Source: Deltaproteobacteria bacterium
Lineage (GTDB): Bacteria > Myxococcota > JACPTQ01
DNA: 64,000 nt
NCBI GenBank assembly: GCA_016192705.1
Contig: JACPTQ010000060.1
Coordinates: forward strand, 1 to 64,000
Direction: 5' to 3'
How positions within the stretch are numbered: the stretch's first letter is position 1; every line of letters starts with the position of its first letter. This document shows positions 1 through 8,985 of this stretch, piece after piece. The notes under the pieces were generated by a model. It worked only from the letters and a program-made list of their open reading frames with translations. It was not told the origin of the DNA and did not search any database. The translations under genes and the position numbers were made by a program.

Positions 1-3000
1 CCCCCGCGTGCATCAGCGCATAGTAAAGGTACCCAGTTTCCCATTGGTAATGCGCCGGAAATCGCGTCCCGCCCTGCCACACGTCCCAAAGGTTGCTTGT
101 CGCCGAATGCTGGATGGCAACGGCTCCTCGCGATGGACGCCCGGGGTAAAGCAACCGCTCAGCCGCCGCGAGCCGCTGGTTCGCCGCAGCGATCGGGGCG
201 TACGCGCCTATCGACTCGCTCCACGCATCGTCGTCAAAGAGTGAGGGGCCATAGTTGTACCACTCGACCGCCTTCGCACCGTGCCCGACGAGCCCCAAAA
301 GCCGGTAACTCGCGCCATCCTCAACGCCCGAGTACGCAAGGGTTTGGCCCACAATGTAACCGCCAAACTCTTGTTGCCCAAGCGATGCGGCCGAGCGCAT
401 GGCGTTTGCGTAGTACGACCAGATCGACGCCCGCTGGTCGGTCATCCAGTCCTCGGTCCACAGGGTCCCAGCGTTCGCGCGCCCGTGCTCGAACCAATCA
501 AAGTTCGCCTTGCCGCTTGTGTACCAGTTGCTCACCCACTCGAGCGACACCGCGTTCCAGTTGACATACGGCAGGGCGTTTGGAAAACGCGCGTGAATCG
601 CTTGACTCGTTTGGCGCACCCCGTTCGTCGCCGCTTCGACGAAGTAACGGACCGTGTGGTAGGCGAGGTGATGCCGCGCAAGGTCGGCCGCGTTCGTGAC
701 GGTGCTCATGACGCCCGCATCCGACGGCGGCGCAACCGTCGGGTCGGTTGGGTCGAGCGGAAAGATGTCGTGCCAATTCGCCGCGCCAAAGTACGTCGGA
801 TCGTTGACCTGATGCTGCAGATAGGTGCGAAACTTTGCGAGCAGCTCGGGGGTCGACGCGACCTCGCGCACCCAACTGAACGCGGTTGGGTCAGCCGCGG
901 GCAAGTCAAACTGCGGCTCGTCGCCGAGCATGAAGAGGCGAACATCTTCCGGTTGGCCGCCATACGCCCCTGCATAAGTCGTCGCGCTTCCGCTCGCCCA
1001 GCACGCGAGCTGCGACGGCGTCGCCTGAAAGTCGAAGTAAGTCATCGCGCGTGAGCTGTCGATGCCGCATGCCGCGCCGCCCGCCTGCGCGGGGAAATAG
1101 TTGCCCGCATGCAGGTTCTGCTTGAGGCCGTTCGCCGCGAGCCGCTCGTTGATGGTCGCAACCGGCAGGCCGGTAAAGTAGTTGGTGAGCGTCACGTTAC
1201 AACCCAGATCGCTGATGGTTCCCAGAAGGGCATCGAGCATCGGCACGCTGTCTTGGTTACCGATGATTGCGCCGCACGAAACCGGAAAGAGCTGCGGCCG
1301 CGTGTTCACGGATGGTCCCGCGTCGCGCGCTTCAGCCGCGATCCCGCGAAGACGCTCGGCGTGGCCCGTCAACGTTTCAAAGGCGTCGAGCAGCGTGGAA
1401 GCGCCGCCCACCCCGGCCGGCGTTCGGTAGGCGTAACCCGGCAGAACGAAGGAGACGATTGTTCCTTGAAGGGTGTCGGTCACGGACTTAAGGACGTCGA
1501 CGCCGCCCCCCGCGTTGCCGCGGCCGAGATCGATGCGAACGGTGAGGCGGCTGAATCCGCCGACGCCCGCAACATTCTGGACCGCGCCAACGTTCACCAA
1601 GAACACAAAGAGGCGACCTTTGTCTTTGAGGATGGGACCCGTTTGCCGATTCCAATAAAAGGCGTCAAGCGAGATCCACCCCGACGGCGCGCCACCCACG
1701 GTTAATGGGCTCGCCGGGAACCGGTTGACGGTAACCGGCATGAGCTGCAGCGTCTGATCGGCATCGGTGAAATCGGCGCTGTAGGTCGTGCCCGCCGCTG
1801 CGGGTTGGTTGTTGATATCCGCCGCGATGAGTGAGACCCGGACACGCCAGTCTTTGTCGAAGTTTGGGCGACGCGTTCGCACACCCCCCGCGAGGGTCGC
1901 GAGCGCCGCGGCGCCATTGTCGCTCGCCGCGACCATGAGTCCCAACCGCGCACCGACGTCGGTCGCTGAAACGACTTGCGGCGCGCCCGCGAGCTGGCCT
2001 TGCGTGTCGACGGACGCGCGCGCGATCGACATGCCCTCGCGCATCGGGCCGAGGTCTGCGTCGAGGGCGATCGACGGAACGGCGAGATAAACCGCTCCCG
2101 TCGCGCTATACGTAACGTCGGACATCGTCACGGCCGCCGAAAACGCTGGCGCCGACGCCGGCTCGCCCGACGCCTGCAGCGACCAAACGGCAAGCTGACA
2201 AAACTCGGGTATTGCCGGAGTCGCATCCGTGCGCAGGGGTGGCCTCACGTAGATCGCATTTGCGCCAAGCGCGAATCGAAGCCCAACCCCGGGCGCGTAG
2301 CATCCATCCGGCGACGTAAACGAAAACGATCGCACGACGGGCGCGCCTCGCGCGTCCAGTTGCGGCGCGCCACTCGCATCAAGATCAACGACGCGAAGCC
2401 GCGCCGAAGCTACTTCCGTACCGAAGTACAGCTTTGACCCGCGCACCGCGAGGTCCGTAACATAGGCGCCCGGCGCGACCGCGAAAAACGCAGCGGCCCC
2501 GGTCGGTTCACCGGTCGCTGGATTCAGCGTGTGCCGGTAAACGCCCGTCCACCCGCTCGTGTAGAGGGCGGGCTGCGTCGGATGCCGTGCAATCGACCAA
2601 GCCCACGTCGAACCAAACGACGCCGGGTAGTTGCGCGGTGCCCCCGTCGGGACCAACGCAGAATCGAGGTCGTAAACGGTGAGAAGATTCGCCGTGACCG
2701 GCTGGCTGTAACGAATGCTCGCGTAGAGCTTACGTTTCGTGGCGTCGACAACAAGGCCGGTCACTGACGCCGTAAACGCTGTCGCTGGCTGAACGGCTGG
2801 GTCGAGCACACGAAAGCGCTGCACCGCCGCAACACCCGTCGCTGTCATCGTTCCTACGAGGAGCGCCGCCTTTTCGTCCTCCGCAGCCGCGCCGATGTAG
2901 ACGCGCTGCCCGGTCGGGTCGAGCGCCATCGACGAAATCTTGTTCAAGCTGATCGCCTCCATGGCGATCGTCGCCTGCACCGGGGCTCCGGTCGGGCTCT

Positions 3001-3148
3001 CTAGACTCGCGCCGTAGGGTGCGGTCGTCGCCGCCATGTTTCGTCCGCCCGATTCGTCGCGCACGCCCGCGCAGCCGAGGAACGCGTCACCCAACGCCAC
3101 CAAGACGATCGTCAAAGCGAGATGGCCACGTTTGTTCATTTTGTTCAT
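1..3148 (-). CDS. Large secreted lipoprotein, propeller-like N-terminus and possible glycoside-hydrolase-like C-terminus (partial)
   Basis: An open frame runs without a stop from ATG 3148 to the window edge, about 1049 residues, and its 3' end lies outside. A strong GGGAGGA Shine-Dalgarno lies just upstream of the ATG. The N-terminus (MNKMNKRGHLALTIVLVALG) ends in a lipobox FLGC, so export and lipidation are likely. Residues of about 30-350 hold repeated motifs such as LDPTGQRVYIG and LYASIRYS, as in beta-propellers. Near residue 739 there is MLGDEPQ and near 894 LWTEDWM, two acidic sites in a region that reads like a TIM-barrel hydrolase (YLYYALMHAG near the edge). A GH42-like role is only a guess; no family was confidently recognised. 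The gene is divergent from the gp19-like pair. Confidence 0.75.
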   Translation of the reverse strand, partial: MNKMNKRGHLALTIVLVALGDAFLGCAGVRDESGGRNMAATTAPYGASLESPTGAPVQATIAMEAISLNKISSMALDPTGQRVYIGAAAEDEKAALLVGTMTATGVAAVQRFRVLDPAVQPATAFTASVTGLVVDATKRKLYASIRYSQPVTANLLTVYDLDSALVPTGAPRNYPASFGSTWAWSIARHPTQPALYTSGWTGVYRHTLNPATGEPTGAAAFFAVAPGAYVTDLAVRGSKLYFGTEVASARLRVVDLDASGAPQLDARGAPVVRSFSFTSPDGCYAPGVGLRFALGANAIYVRPPLRTDATPAIPEFCQLAVWSLQASGEPASAPAFSAAVTMSDVTYSATGAVYLAVPSIALDADLGPMREGMSIARASVDTQGQLAGAPQVVSATDVGARLGLMVAASDNGAAALATLAGGVRTRRPNFDKDWRVRVSLIAADINNQPAAAGTTYSADFTDADQTLQLMPVTVNRFPASPLTVGGAPSGWISLDAFYWNRQTGPILKDKGRLFVFLVNVGAVQNVAGVGGFSRLTVRIDLGRGNAGGGVDVLKSVTDTLQGTIVSFVLPGYAYRTPAGVGGASTLLDAFETLTGHAERLRGIAAEARDAGPSVNTRPQLFPVSCGAIIGNQDSVPMLDALLGTISDLGCNVTLTNYFTGLPVATINERLAANGLKQNLHAGNYFPAQAGGAACGIDSSRAMTYFDFQATPSQLACWASGSATTYAGAYGGQPEDVRLFMLGDEPQFDLPAADPTAFSWVREVASTPELLAKFRTYLQHQVNDPTYFGAANWHDIFPLDPTDPTVAPPSDAGVMSTVTNAADLARHHLAYHTVRYFVEAATNGVRQTSQAIHARFPNALPYVNWNAVSLEWVSNWYTSGKANFDWFEHGRANAGTLWTEDWMTDQRASIWSYYANAMRSAASLGQQEFGGYIVGQTLAYSGVEDGASYRLLGLVGHGAKAVEWYNYGPSLFDDDAWSESIGAYAPIAAANQRLAAAERLLYPGRPSRGAVAIQHSATSNLWDVWQGGTRFPAHYQWETGYLYYALMHAG

Positions 3149-3414
3149 GTCGTCCTCCCTCGTCCTCACTCAAATGCAGCGCGGAGGCCACGAAAATCGC
3201 CAAAAAGTTCGCGTATCCTACATGTCGCATCCGATCGGGCTGCGATCGTGTTCATCAGGCTTTGATCCCCCGGCCGGCGCTCGGTTCAGCGTCAGCGGAA
3301 CGCGTTACGTCGTCAGGTGGGCCACGCGAAGTCGCCGCCACCGTGCGGTTGACCGTGCCACCCCGTCAGGACTCTAATCCGAAGGCTTTTTGGAATACGC
3401 CGAAGGAGGCCTTC

Positions 3415-3945
3415 ATGAAGAACTGGTTGGTCAAGATGGTGGCGTTCGCGGTCCCGCTTGGGTTTGCGACGTTCCACGCGGAGAGGACGCCCGCCGCGGG
3501 CAAGGGGAGCTTTCGCGTCAAATGGGACGGGAAGGTCATCCCGGGCGTTGTGAGCGTGAGCGCGCTTCGCCGAAAAACCGAGGTCGTTGAGAACCGCATG
3601 GGCGGTGAGTCGAACCAACCGCGTCGGTCGCCAGGCAAAACGGAGTTCGCGCCGCTTGTCATCAAGCGCACGCGTTCAGCCGACGTTGAATTCGAACGTT
3701 GGGCAAACAAGGTCTGGAATCTGACCGGTGGACTCGGCGCCGAGGTTTCGCTGCGCGACTTTCGCAAAGACCTCCTCATTGAGCTCGTGAGCGACACCGG
3801 GCGCGTGACGACGGTTTTCAAAGTTTATCGCGCGTGGCCAAGCGAATACGTCGCAGCGGGCGATCTCAGCGCGGGTGATCCGTCGGGCGCGGAGACGCTG
3901 ATTCTCGTGTACGAGGGTTTCGATCGAGACAACGAGGTCCGATGA
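3415..3945 (+). CDS. Phage tail-tube (T4 gp19/TIGR02241-like) protein with N-terminal export signal
   Basis: 176 residues starting at ATG 3415 behind GGAGG. After a basic and hydrophobic N-terminus (MKNWLVKMVAFAVPLGFATF, with a cleavage-like AxA region near residue 25) comes the gp19 fold pattern: FRVKWDGKVIPGVVSVSAL, a basic-Gly-rich loop, FAPLVIKRTRS, FERWANKVWNL, DFRKDLLIEL, a Trp-Pro-Ser segment (AWPSEYV) and ETLILVYEGFD. In phages and contractile injection systems such proteins polymerise in the cytoplasm into the inner tube. A Sec-type signal is not expected there. It overlaps the next, paralogous gene by ATGA, so the two are probably co-translated and may form hetero-oligomers. No sheath, baseplate, spike or AAA ATPase gene is adjacent. 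Confidence 0.8.
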   Translation: MKNWLVKMVAFAVPLGFATFHAERTPAAGKGSFRVKWDGKVIPGVVSVSALRRKTEVVENRMGGESNQPRRSPGKTEFAPLVIKRTRSADVEFERWANKVWNLTGGLGAEVSLRDFRKDLLIELVSDTGRVTTVFKVYRAWPSEYVAAGDLSAGDPSGAETLILVYEGFDRDNEVR

Positions 3946-4535
3946 TGAAGACGAATGCGAAACGGAAGACGGCTGCTTGGGCGAGCTTTGCATTGTTGTC
4001 GGCCACGGTCACGATCGCGGGCGCGGCCGATTTTTCGGTGAACGCGACGCGATTCGACCCGTACAAGAATTTCAAGTTTCGCGTGAAGTGGGATGGGAAG
4101 TACGTCTCGGGCGTCGCAAAGGTGAGTGGGCTTTATCGCGAGACGGCGGTCACATCGATTCGCAACGTTCTGAGCGGACGCACCACGAAGACGCCTGGCG
4201 CAACGACGTATCAACCGATCGTCATCGAGCGCGGGCGGACGCACGACACGGCGTTCGAGGATTGGGCGAACAAGGTTTTCAACTTGGGCTCGACCGGCGC
4301 ATCGCCAACCGCGGACTATCGCAAGGACATGATGATCGAACTTTACAATGAGGCCGGGCAGATGGCGATGGCGTGGCGCGTGAAGAGCTGTTGGCCGTCG
4401 AAATACAGCCCGCTCAAAGAGTTCAATGCGAATCGCACCGAGGTCGCGGTCGAGACGATTGTTCTTGAACACGACGGCTGGGTACGCGACACCGGCGTCA
4501 ACGAGCCAGCGGAGCCAAGCTTCACGCGGCCTTGA
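3942..4535 (+). CDS. Second phage tail-tube (gp19-like) paralogue with export signal
   Basis: 197 residues from ATG 3942, overlapping the previous stop (ATGATGA); ATG 3945 is an equally good start. The N-terminus has basic residues then a hydrophobic run ending in IAGAA, a plausible signal peptide. The body matches the gp19/TIGR02241 pattern better than its neighbour: KFRVKWDGKYVSGVAKVSGL, TPGATTYQPIVIERG, FEDWANKVFNLG, DYRKDMMIELYNEAG, CWPSKYSPLKEFNA and VETIVLEHDGW. The usual length of cytoplasmic tube proteins is about 145-170 residues, so the extra length is mainly the leader. It contains a single Cys just before the WPSKY motif. Its role in an exported location is unknown. Confidence 0.82.
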   Translation: MMKTNAKRKTAAWASFALLSATVTIAGAADFSVNATRFDPYKNFKFRVKWDGKYVSGVAKVSGLYRETAVTSIRNVLSGRTTKTPGATTYQPIVIERGRTHDTAFEDWANKVFNLGSTGASPTADYRKDMMIELYNEAGQMAMAWRVKSCWPSKYSPLKEFNANRTEVAVETIVLEHDGWVRDTGVNEPAEPSFTRP

Positions 4536-4627
4536 TCGCAGCCTTACGGGTTTCGACCACTTTAGAGTAACGCCCAGGAACGAGAAAACGGTCTTAACGA
4601 ATCGATGCGCGCGTTGCGACTCACTTC

Positions 4628-5641
4628 ATGAAAAAACCTTCGGTATCAGCACATCGCCTCGACGCCGCCATCGAGGCCGGCCTTGCGCGCTTCGCTATGC
4701 TGCAGCTCGGTCGCCTCGTGCCGACGCCCCTCGCCCGCGCGCGCACCGTGACCGCCGCGAAAGTTGCGAGCCGGTTCGTCGAGGAAACCACGCCGCTCGC
4801 TGAACGCGTCGCCGCACACAACCCTCGCGCCATCGCCGATTTCGACGCGCTCGTGGCTGAAGCCATTCGAGAGGCACGCGACGTTTCGACGGACGGTCCG
4901 CTCGCCCTCCTCGCCGCGCTGGATCGTCGACTCTACGAGAATGGCGACGAGCTTCTCGACGATCCCGCGTTTTCGATGGCTGAGCGCGTGCACACGCTCG
5001 ACAAGCTCGACCGCTTCAACGCCCACCTCGGAAGTTACGCGAAGTGGGGCGCACTCGTCGAAACGCTCGTCGTCAGCGCGGAGCAAGCGGGCCACGCGCC
5101 CGTTCGCGTCGTCGATCTCGCGGCCGGGCACGGCGGATTCGCCATCGCGCTCAAGCAGCGACTCGGCCGGCGCATCGCCATCACCGCAACCGACACCGCC
5201 GACGAATACCTCGAACTCGGCCGAAGCCGGGCGCGCGCGAGCGGAGCCGATATCGCATTCGCCGTGCAGGACGCGACGAACCTAACGAATTTCGCCGAAG
5301 GCGACGTCGACGTCTTCCTCTGCACGCAATCGCTTCACCACTTTCCACCTGGAATGGTTGCGCGCCTATTCGCCGAGGCCGCGCGCCGCGCCACAACCGG
5401 CGTTTCGTTCATCGACGGTGAGCGCGGCTGGGTGCCGCTTGTCACCGCCGTCCTGCTCATGACCGCGTACGGGCGCACGTGGCCGCTCATCCACGACACC
5501 TACGTTTCGCTCCGTCGCATGTACACCCTCGAAGAGCTTCGCCTCATCGGTGCACTCGCCCCCGCGGTGCCCGACCGCATTTCCATTGCGACCGGCACGC
5601 TCCGCCCTGGATTTATCTACTTACAGGCGACGATTTCTTGA
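4628..5641 (+). CDS. Class I SAM-dependent methyltransferase
   Basis: 337 residues. The SAM-binding motif I is [11 protein letters not shown] (about residues 161-171), followed by an acidic residue at the end of the next strand ([11 protein letters not shown]) and the QDATNL region. LHHFPPGM is a motif common in this superfamily after strand 4. The N-terminal 150 residues are helical and presumably contribute to substrate choice. Near the C-terminus a hydrophobic stretch ([14 protein letters not shown]) may contact membrane or a lipid substrate. The substrate cannot be told from sequence. It is convergent with glyQ and the 3' ends overlap by 29 bp. It follows the gp19-like pair by about 90 bp on the same strand. 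Confidence 0.85.
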   Translation: MKKPSVSAHRLDAAIEAGLARFAMLQLGRLVPTPLARARTVTAAKVASRFVEETTPLAERVAAHNPRAIADFDALVAEAIREARDVSTDGPLALLAALDRRLYENGDELLDDPAFSMAERVHTLDKLDRFNAHLGSYAKWGALVETLVVSAEQAGHAPVRVVDLAAGHGGFAIALKQRLGRRIAITATDTADEYLELGRSRARASGADIAFAVQDATNLTNFAEGDVDVFLCTQSLHHFPPGMVARLFAEAARRATTGVSFIDGERGWVPLVTAVLLMTAYGRTWPLIHDTYVSLRRMYTLEELRLIGALAPAVPDRISIATGTLRPGFIYLQATIS

Positions 5642-6515
5642 GCAGCGGAAACCCGAGACGCTCGCGCTCCTTCAAGTACGCCTCCGCGCAACGCCGCGCG
5701 AGCCCGCGCACGCGACCGATATATTTTTGCCGCTCATTGACGCCAATGCTCCGGCGCGCATCGAGCAAATTGAACGCGTGCGAACACTTGAGGACATAGT
5801 CGTACGCCGGCAACACAAGCCCCGCCGTGCAGAGCCGCTGCGCCTCTTTCTCGCACCGATTGAACTGCTCGAGGTTCAGCGCAACGTCGGCCTCTTCGAA
5901 GTTGAACTTTGAATACTCGACTTCGTTGCGGTGATACACGTCGCCGTACGTTACGCCCTCAACCCACGTGAGGTCGTAAACGTTGTCCTTGTTTTGGATA
6001 TACATCGCGAGCCGCTCGAGCCCGTACGTGAGCTCGACTGACACCGGTTTCAAATCGATGCCGCCGCACTGCTGAAAGTAGGTGAACTGCGTGACCTCCA
6101 TCCCGTCGGCCCACACTTCCCAGCCGAGCCCCCATGCGCCAAGCGTCGGCGATTCCCAATCGTCTTCGATAAAGCGCAAATCGTGGTCCTCGGGGTGAAT
6201 ACCGACGGCCGCGAGCGAATCGAGATAAAGCTGCTGCGACTCGAGCGGCGACGGCTTCAGAATCACTTGGAATTGATAGTAGTGCTGCAACCGGTTCGGG
6301 TTCTCTCCGTAGCGTCCATCGGTTGGGCGCCGCGAAGGCTGTACGTACGCCGCGCGCCACGGCTCGGGACCAAGCGACCGTAAAAACGTCGCCGGGTGAA
6401 AAGTCCCCGCGCCCATCTCGCCATCGTACGGCTGCAAGATGACGCACCCGCGGTCGGCCCAGAAACGCTCGAGCGTGAGGATGAGGTCTTGAAAAGTCAG
6501 CATGGGGACAACCAT
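5613..6515 (-). CDS. glyQ: Glycyl-tRNA synthetase alpha subunit
   Basis: 300 residues if started at ATG 6515 ([11 protein letters not shown]); ATG 6503 is the alternative. It is the catalytic alpha chain of the bacterial alpha2-beta2 GlyRS, which charges tRNA-Gly with glycine in the cytoplasm. Diagnostic blocks are present: [71 protein letters not shown] and [11 protein letters not shown]. Length matches the family. The usual partner glyS is not next to it: downstream is a convergent methyltransferase and upstream, 29 bp away, a lipoprotein gene. Confidence 0.96.
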   Translation of the reverse strand: MVVPMLTFQDLILTLERFWADRGCVILQPYDGEMGAGTFHPATFLRSLGPEPWRAAYVQPSRRPTDGRYGENPNRLQHYYQFQVILKPSPLESQQLYLDSLAAVGIHPEDHDLRFIEDDWESPTLGAWGLGWEVWADGMEVTQFTYFQQCGGIDLKPVSVELTYGLERLAMYIQNKDNVYDLTWVEGVTYGDVYHRNEVEYSKFNFEEADVALNLEQFNRCEKEAQRLCTAGLVLPAYDYVLKCSHAFNLLDARRSIGVNERQKYIGRVRGLARRCAEAYLKERERLGFPLLKKSSPVSR

Positions 6516-6544
6516 CGCAAGAACAGGGTGGTCGTTCAAGGGCG

Positions 6545-7276
6545 TTACATCTGCGAGAGATCGAATGGAAGGGCAACAACACCGTTTGGCTTGAATCGCT
6601 CGAACCCCGCGCGCTTCACGACATCGCACTTCACCTTGTCGATTTTGCAATGAATGGACGAGCGGCAACTGAAGATCAGATAGATCGACTGTATCCCTGG
6701 CGTCGCGATGGGTCCGCACGTCGTCGTTTGCCAACGGTTCTGAACCTCGAGCACCTTCCGGCACCAATCGATGGTGTCCCCGCCTTGATTGAACGCGTAC
6801 ACCTGCATCTCGAGATTCCCCTGCTCCTCCGTAACGGCGTGCCAAACGTTTTGCTCGGCGCGGCATTCGATCGGATACCCTTCGGAAAGCGCAAGCTGCG
6901 CCGCGGCGCTCATCGACTCCAAGCGAACCTCCTGAAGCATCGTGTACTCGCCGCGACCAGTCGTCTCACGGTTATATGTCACGATGTTAAAGACATTGCT
7001 GTTCAGCGTTTCGTCATAATCGATGTACGTTTCGAAATAGCCTCGCCCCCAATCGCCGTGCGACCAACCGGGGTATCCGACCCCGCTCGGATCGAGCCCT
7101 GCGTTCGCCTGCGGGTTCACGATCGCGATCGGAATCCGCACGACTTCTGGTTGCGGTGCGCTCTGCTTGAGTCCGCTTGAGTCGGTCCCCATATCTTGCG
7201 TCAACACATCGCCCTCGGTTTCCATGCCACACGCGAACGAAGCAAACAAAACGATTGCCGCCAAACGGGTCTTCAT
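6545..7276 (-). CDS. Predicted lipoprotein of unknown function
   Basis: 243 residues from ATG 7276 with a strong GAGGAGGGAG site. The leader ([17 protein letters not shown]) ends in a lipobox SFAC, so it is probably a lipoprotein. The mature part has aromatic and Gly-rich segments ([17 protein letters not shown]) and several cysteines ([29 protein letters not shown]), which suggest disulfides outside the cytoplasm. No family recognised. It lies immediately upstream of glyQ on the same strand, but a functional link is unlikely. Confidence 0.78.
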   Translation of the reverse strand: MKTRLAAIVLFASFACGMETEGDVLTQDMGTDSSGLKQSAPQPEVVRIPIAIVNPQANAGLDPSGVGYPGWSHGDWGRGYFETYIDYDETLNSNVFNIVTYNRETTGRGEYTMLQEVRLESMSAAAQLALSEGYPIECRAEQNVWHAVTEEQGNLEMQVYAFNQGGDTIDWCRKVLEVQNRWQTTTCGPIATPGIQSIYLIFSCRSSIHCKIDKVKCDVVKRAGFERFKPNGVVALPFDLSQM

Positions 7277-7466
7277 GATTCTCCCTCCTCTTATTTTTTC
7301 GCCAGCCCCGCGCCGGCGTTCGTTACGCCCAAAGAGGAGAGCATGTGCGAGGCCAGCGGTTCATGAAGGCAACTGCGTGCAAAACCATGGGGTTTCTCGT
7401 CGCCAAATGACAACAAAACGCGACAACCCGCTGTCAATTTGGCGGATGCTGACAGAGCGGGTTGGT

Positions 7467-7784
7467 TTATGGATTCAGGTCGAGCGCGAAGGTGACGGCC
7501 TCGCTGACCTTACCGAGGAGTGCCGGCGACAGGTCTCCCAGATGACGTCGAAGGAGGTCCTTGGGGAGTGAGTGAAGACTTTCGGCCGAAACGAACGATG
7601 GCCGCACCAAATTTCCACTCTGCCCGATGAAAACCTGTGTCGGGTATCCCTTCCCACGCGTCGTTATCTCAGCAACAACGACTTTGGAGAGATGGGGGAT
7701 GACGGCCGATCGGGTCAACACCAAAACGGGGCGTCGACCAGCCTTTCCACCAATATCGGCCTCCCAGATGTCGCCGCGATTCAC
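7467..7784 (-). CDS. MazF/PemK-family toxin (putative endoribonuclease)
   Basis: 105 residues from GTG 7784. It reads VNRGDIWEADIGGKAGRRPV..., the N-terminal signature of the MazF/PemK fold (RGDIW, GxRPVLVL), followed by VVVAEITTRGKGYPTQVFI and SFVSAESLHSLPK. MazF proteins cleave mRNA at short sequences and are held inactive by the antitoxin. The GTG overlaps the antitoxin stop as GTGA, so the toxin is probably translated by coupling behind its antitoxin. The upstream in-frame extension has no better start. Confidence 0.92.
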   Translation of the reverse strand: MNRGDIWEADIGGKAGRRPVLVLTRSAVIPHLSKVVVAEITTRGKGYPTQVFIGQSGNLVRPSFVSAESLHSLPKDLLRRHLGDLSPALLGKVSEAVTFALDLNP

Positions 7785-8011
7785 CGAGGGCCCCACGCAT
7801 CGGCGCGAACCCAGCGTTTCGCCTCTCGGACGTCTTCGGGCGAATCCTTGAGCGCCTGAATCCACGCCTGTTCGAGTCGCTTCGCTTTTTCGCGTCGAAT
7901 CTTCTCCTCGATGGCCTCGCGAACAAAGGCCGACCTGGAATCGGGAGCCAACTCCAGAAGTGCCGATTCAATCTCGTCTGGGATTCGCACCTGAAGACTT
8001 GTCTTAGCCAT
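7781..8011 (-). CDS. Ribbon-helix-helix antitoxin of the MazF-type toxin
   Basis: 76 residues from ATG 8011. SLQVRIPDEIESALLEL followed by SRSAFVREAIEEKIRRE is the ribbon-helix-helix DNA-binding pattern, with a beta strand then two helices. The C-terminal third (EDVREAKRWVRADAWGPR) is the likely toxin-binding tail. Such antitoxins neutralise the toxin and repress their own promoter; no clear operator palindrome was picked out upstream. Its stop overlaps the toxin GTG by 4 bp, the usual order antitoxin then toxin. Confidence 0.9.
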   Translation of the reverse strand: MAKTSLQVRIPDEIESALLELAPDSRSAFVREAIEEKIRREKAKRLEQAWIQALKDSPEDVREAKRWVRADAWGPR

Positions 8012-8063
8012 ACAGAAAGGTTACCATTCGTCACTACGATTCGCAATACAGATCGCAATGTCG

Positions 8064-8981
8064 TTATCGAATCGCGATAACGCGGTCCATGTTGAGGGAC
8101 GAGAGAAAGCCCCGATCTCCGTCAGTTAAGGGCGGTACGGAAACTGAAACGTCGCGGCCAATGACAACGTCGATTCCCCAGCGATCGACGCGGTAGGCCC
8201 AGAAGGGGCGCGAAATCGCAGGCGTATCGCGCCACAAAACGCGTCGGTGTCGAATCGGGCGATCCGGCGGCAACTCGAACGTCGGCACGGCGCACTCCGA
8301 AAAATCGGGAAGCTCTCCGTCGAGGATGACAGCAACATCGCCATCGCCGGCGAACGCCATCGCCTCGACCGTTTGTGGCCAAGCGCGTCGCGCGAGCCGC
8401 ATGACAAGGTCGATCGATGGCAATCGGAACGCGCGTCGCTTCGCGCTTTCTGCGGACGAAAGGGGATCGAGACGAAGCGTCGCGTGCGTGAGAATCGCAG
8501 GAACGAGGCGCGGCGCACCCCCGACAAGTAAGCGATCGACGAGAGGTCCATTCGCAGCGCGTGGGGAGTCTCGCGTGGCGAAGATGGCCCCGTCGGGGAG
8601 AACACCGCGAACGGCGACAATGCGATCACGAAGCGTCATCGCGCGGGGCGACCGCCAAAGGTCGGGCGTTTCGGCAACGAAGTGATAGAGCAGTCTCGAG
8701 GGCGGACCCATCGGCTCGCCGACCGTAAACCCAGTGCGCACCAGCTCGTCGATAAGTCGACCGCAGCGAATGCCGAGCTCAACTTCAACGAGGCGCGAGG
8801 CGGTATCGACAACTCCGACCTTCGCGAGAGCCGAAATATCCATGAACGATTCCAACTCGGGTGAACTCGATTGGGGAGATTCGCCGGCTCCGTCACCAAC
8901 GCGAATCGCCCGATGAGCCCCCCGTGAAAGCGTCAACGCATCGACGATCTCTCGGACACTCCGCGGCCGAATCACCATCAT
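8064..8981 (-). CDS. GlcE-like FAD-binding-domain protein (degenerate PCMH-type)
   Basis: 305 residues from ATG 8981 (a second ATG at 8978 is possible). The N-terminal half resembles the PCMH-type FAD-binding domain seen in GlcE: RPRSVREIVDALTLSRG, MDISALAKVGVVDTASRLVEVELGIRCGRLIDEL, GFTVGEPMG. The canonical Gly-rich FAD loop is not clear, so FAD binding may be lost. It starts 4 bp after the stop of the AGPS-like oxidase and is surely in the same operon. By analogy with glcD-glcE pairs it may be a subunit or companion of that flavoenzyme. Confidence 0.75.
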   Translation of the reverse strand: MMVIRPRSVREIVDALTLSRGAHRAIRVGDGAGESPQSSSPELESFMDISALAKVGVVDTASRLVEVELGIRCGRLIDELVRTGFTVGEPMGPPSRLLYHFVAETPDLWRSPRAMTLRDRIVAVRGVLPDGAIFATRDSPRAANGPLVDRLLVGGAPRLVPAILTHATLRLDPLSSAESAKRRAFRLPSIDLVMRLARRAWPQTVEAMAFAGDGDVAVILDGELPDFSECAVPTFELPPDRPIRHRRVLWRDTPAISRPFWAYRVDRWGIDVVIGRDVSVSVPPLTDGDRGFLSSLNMDRVIAIR

Positions 8982-8985
8982 CGCG

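Noticed and set aside
3415-4535. A prophage or full contractile injection system at 3-5 kb
   Set aside because: Only tube-like genes are present; the flanks are a lipoprotein, a methyltransferase and glyQ.
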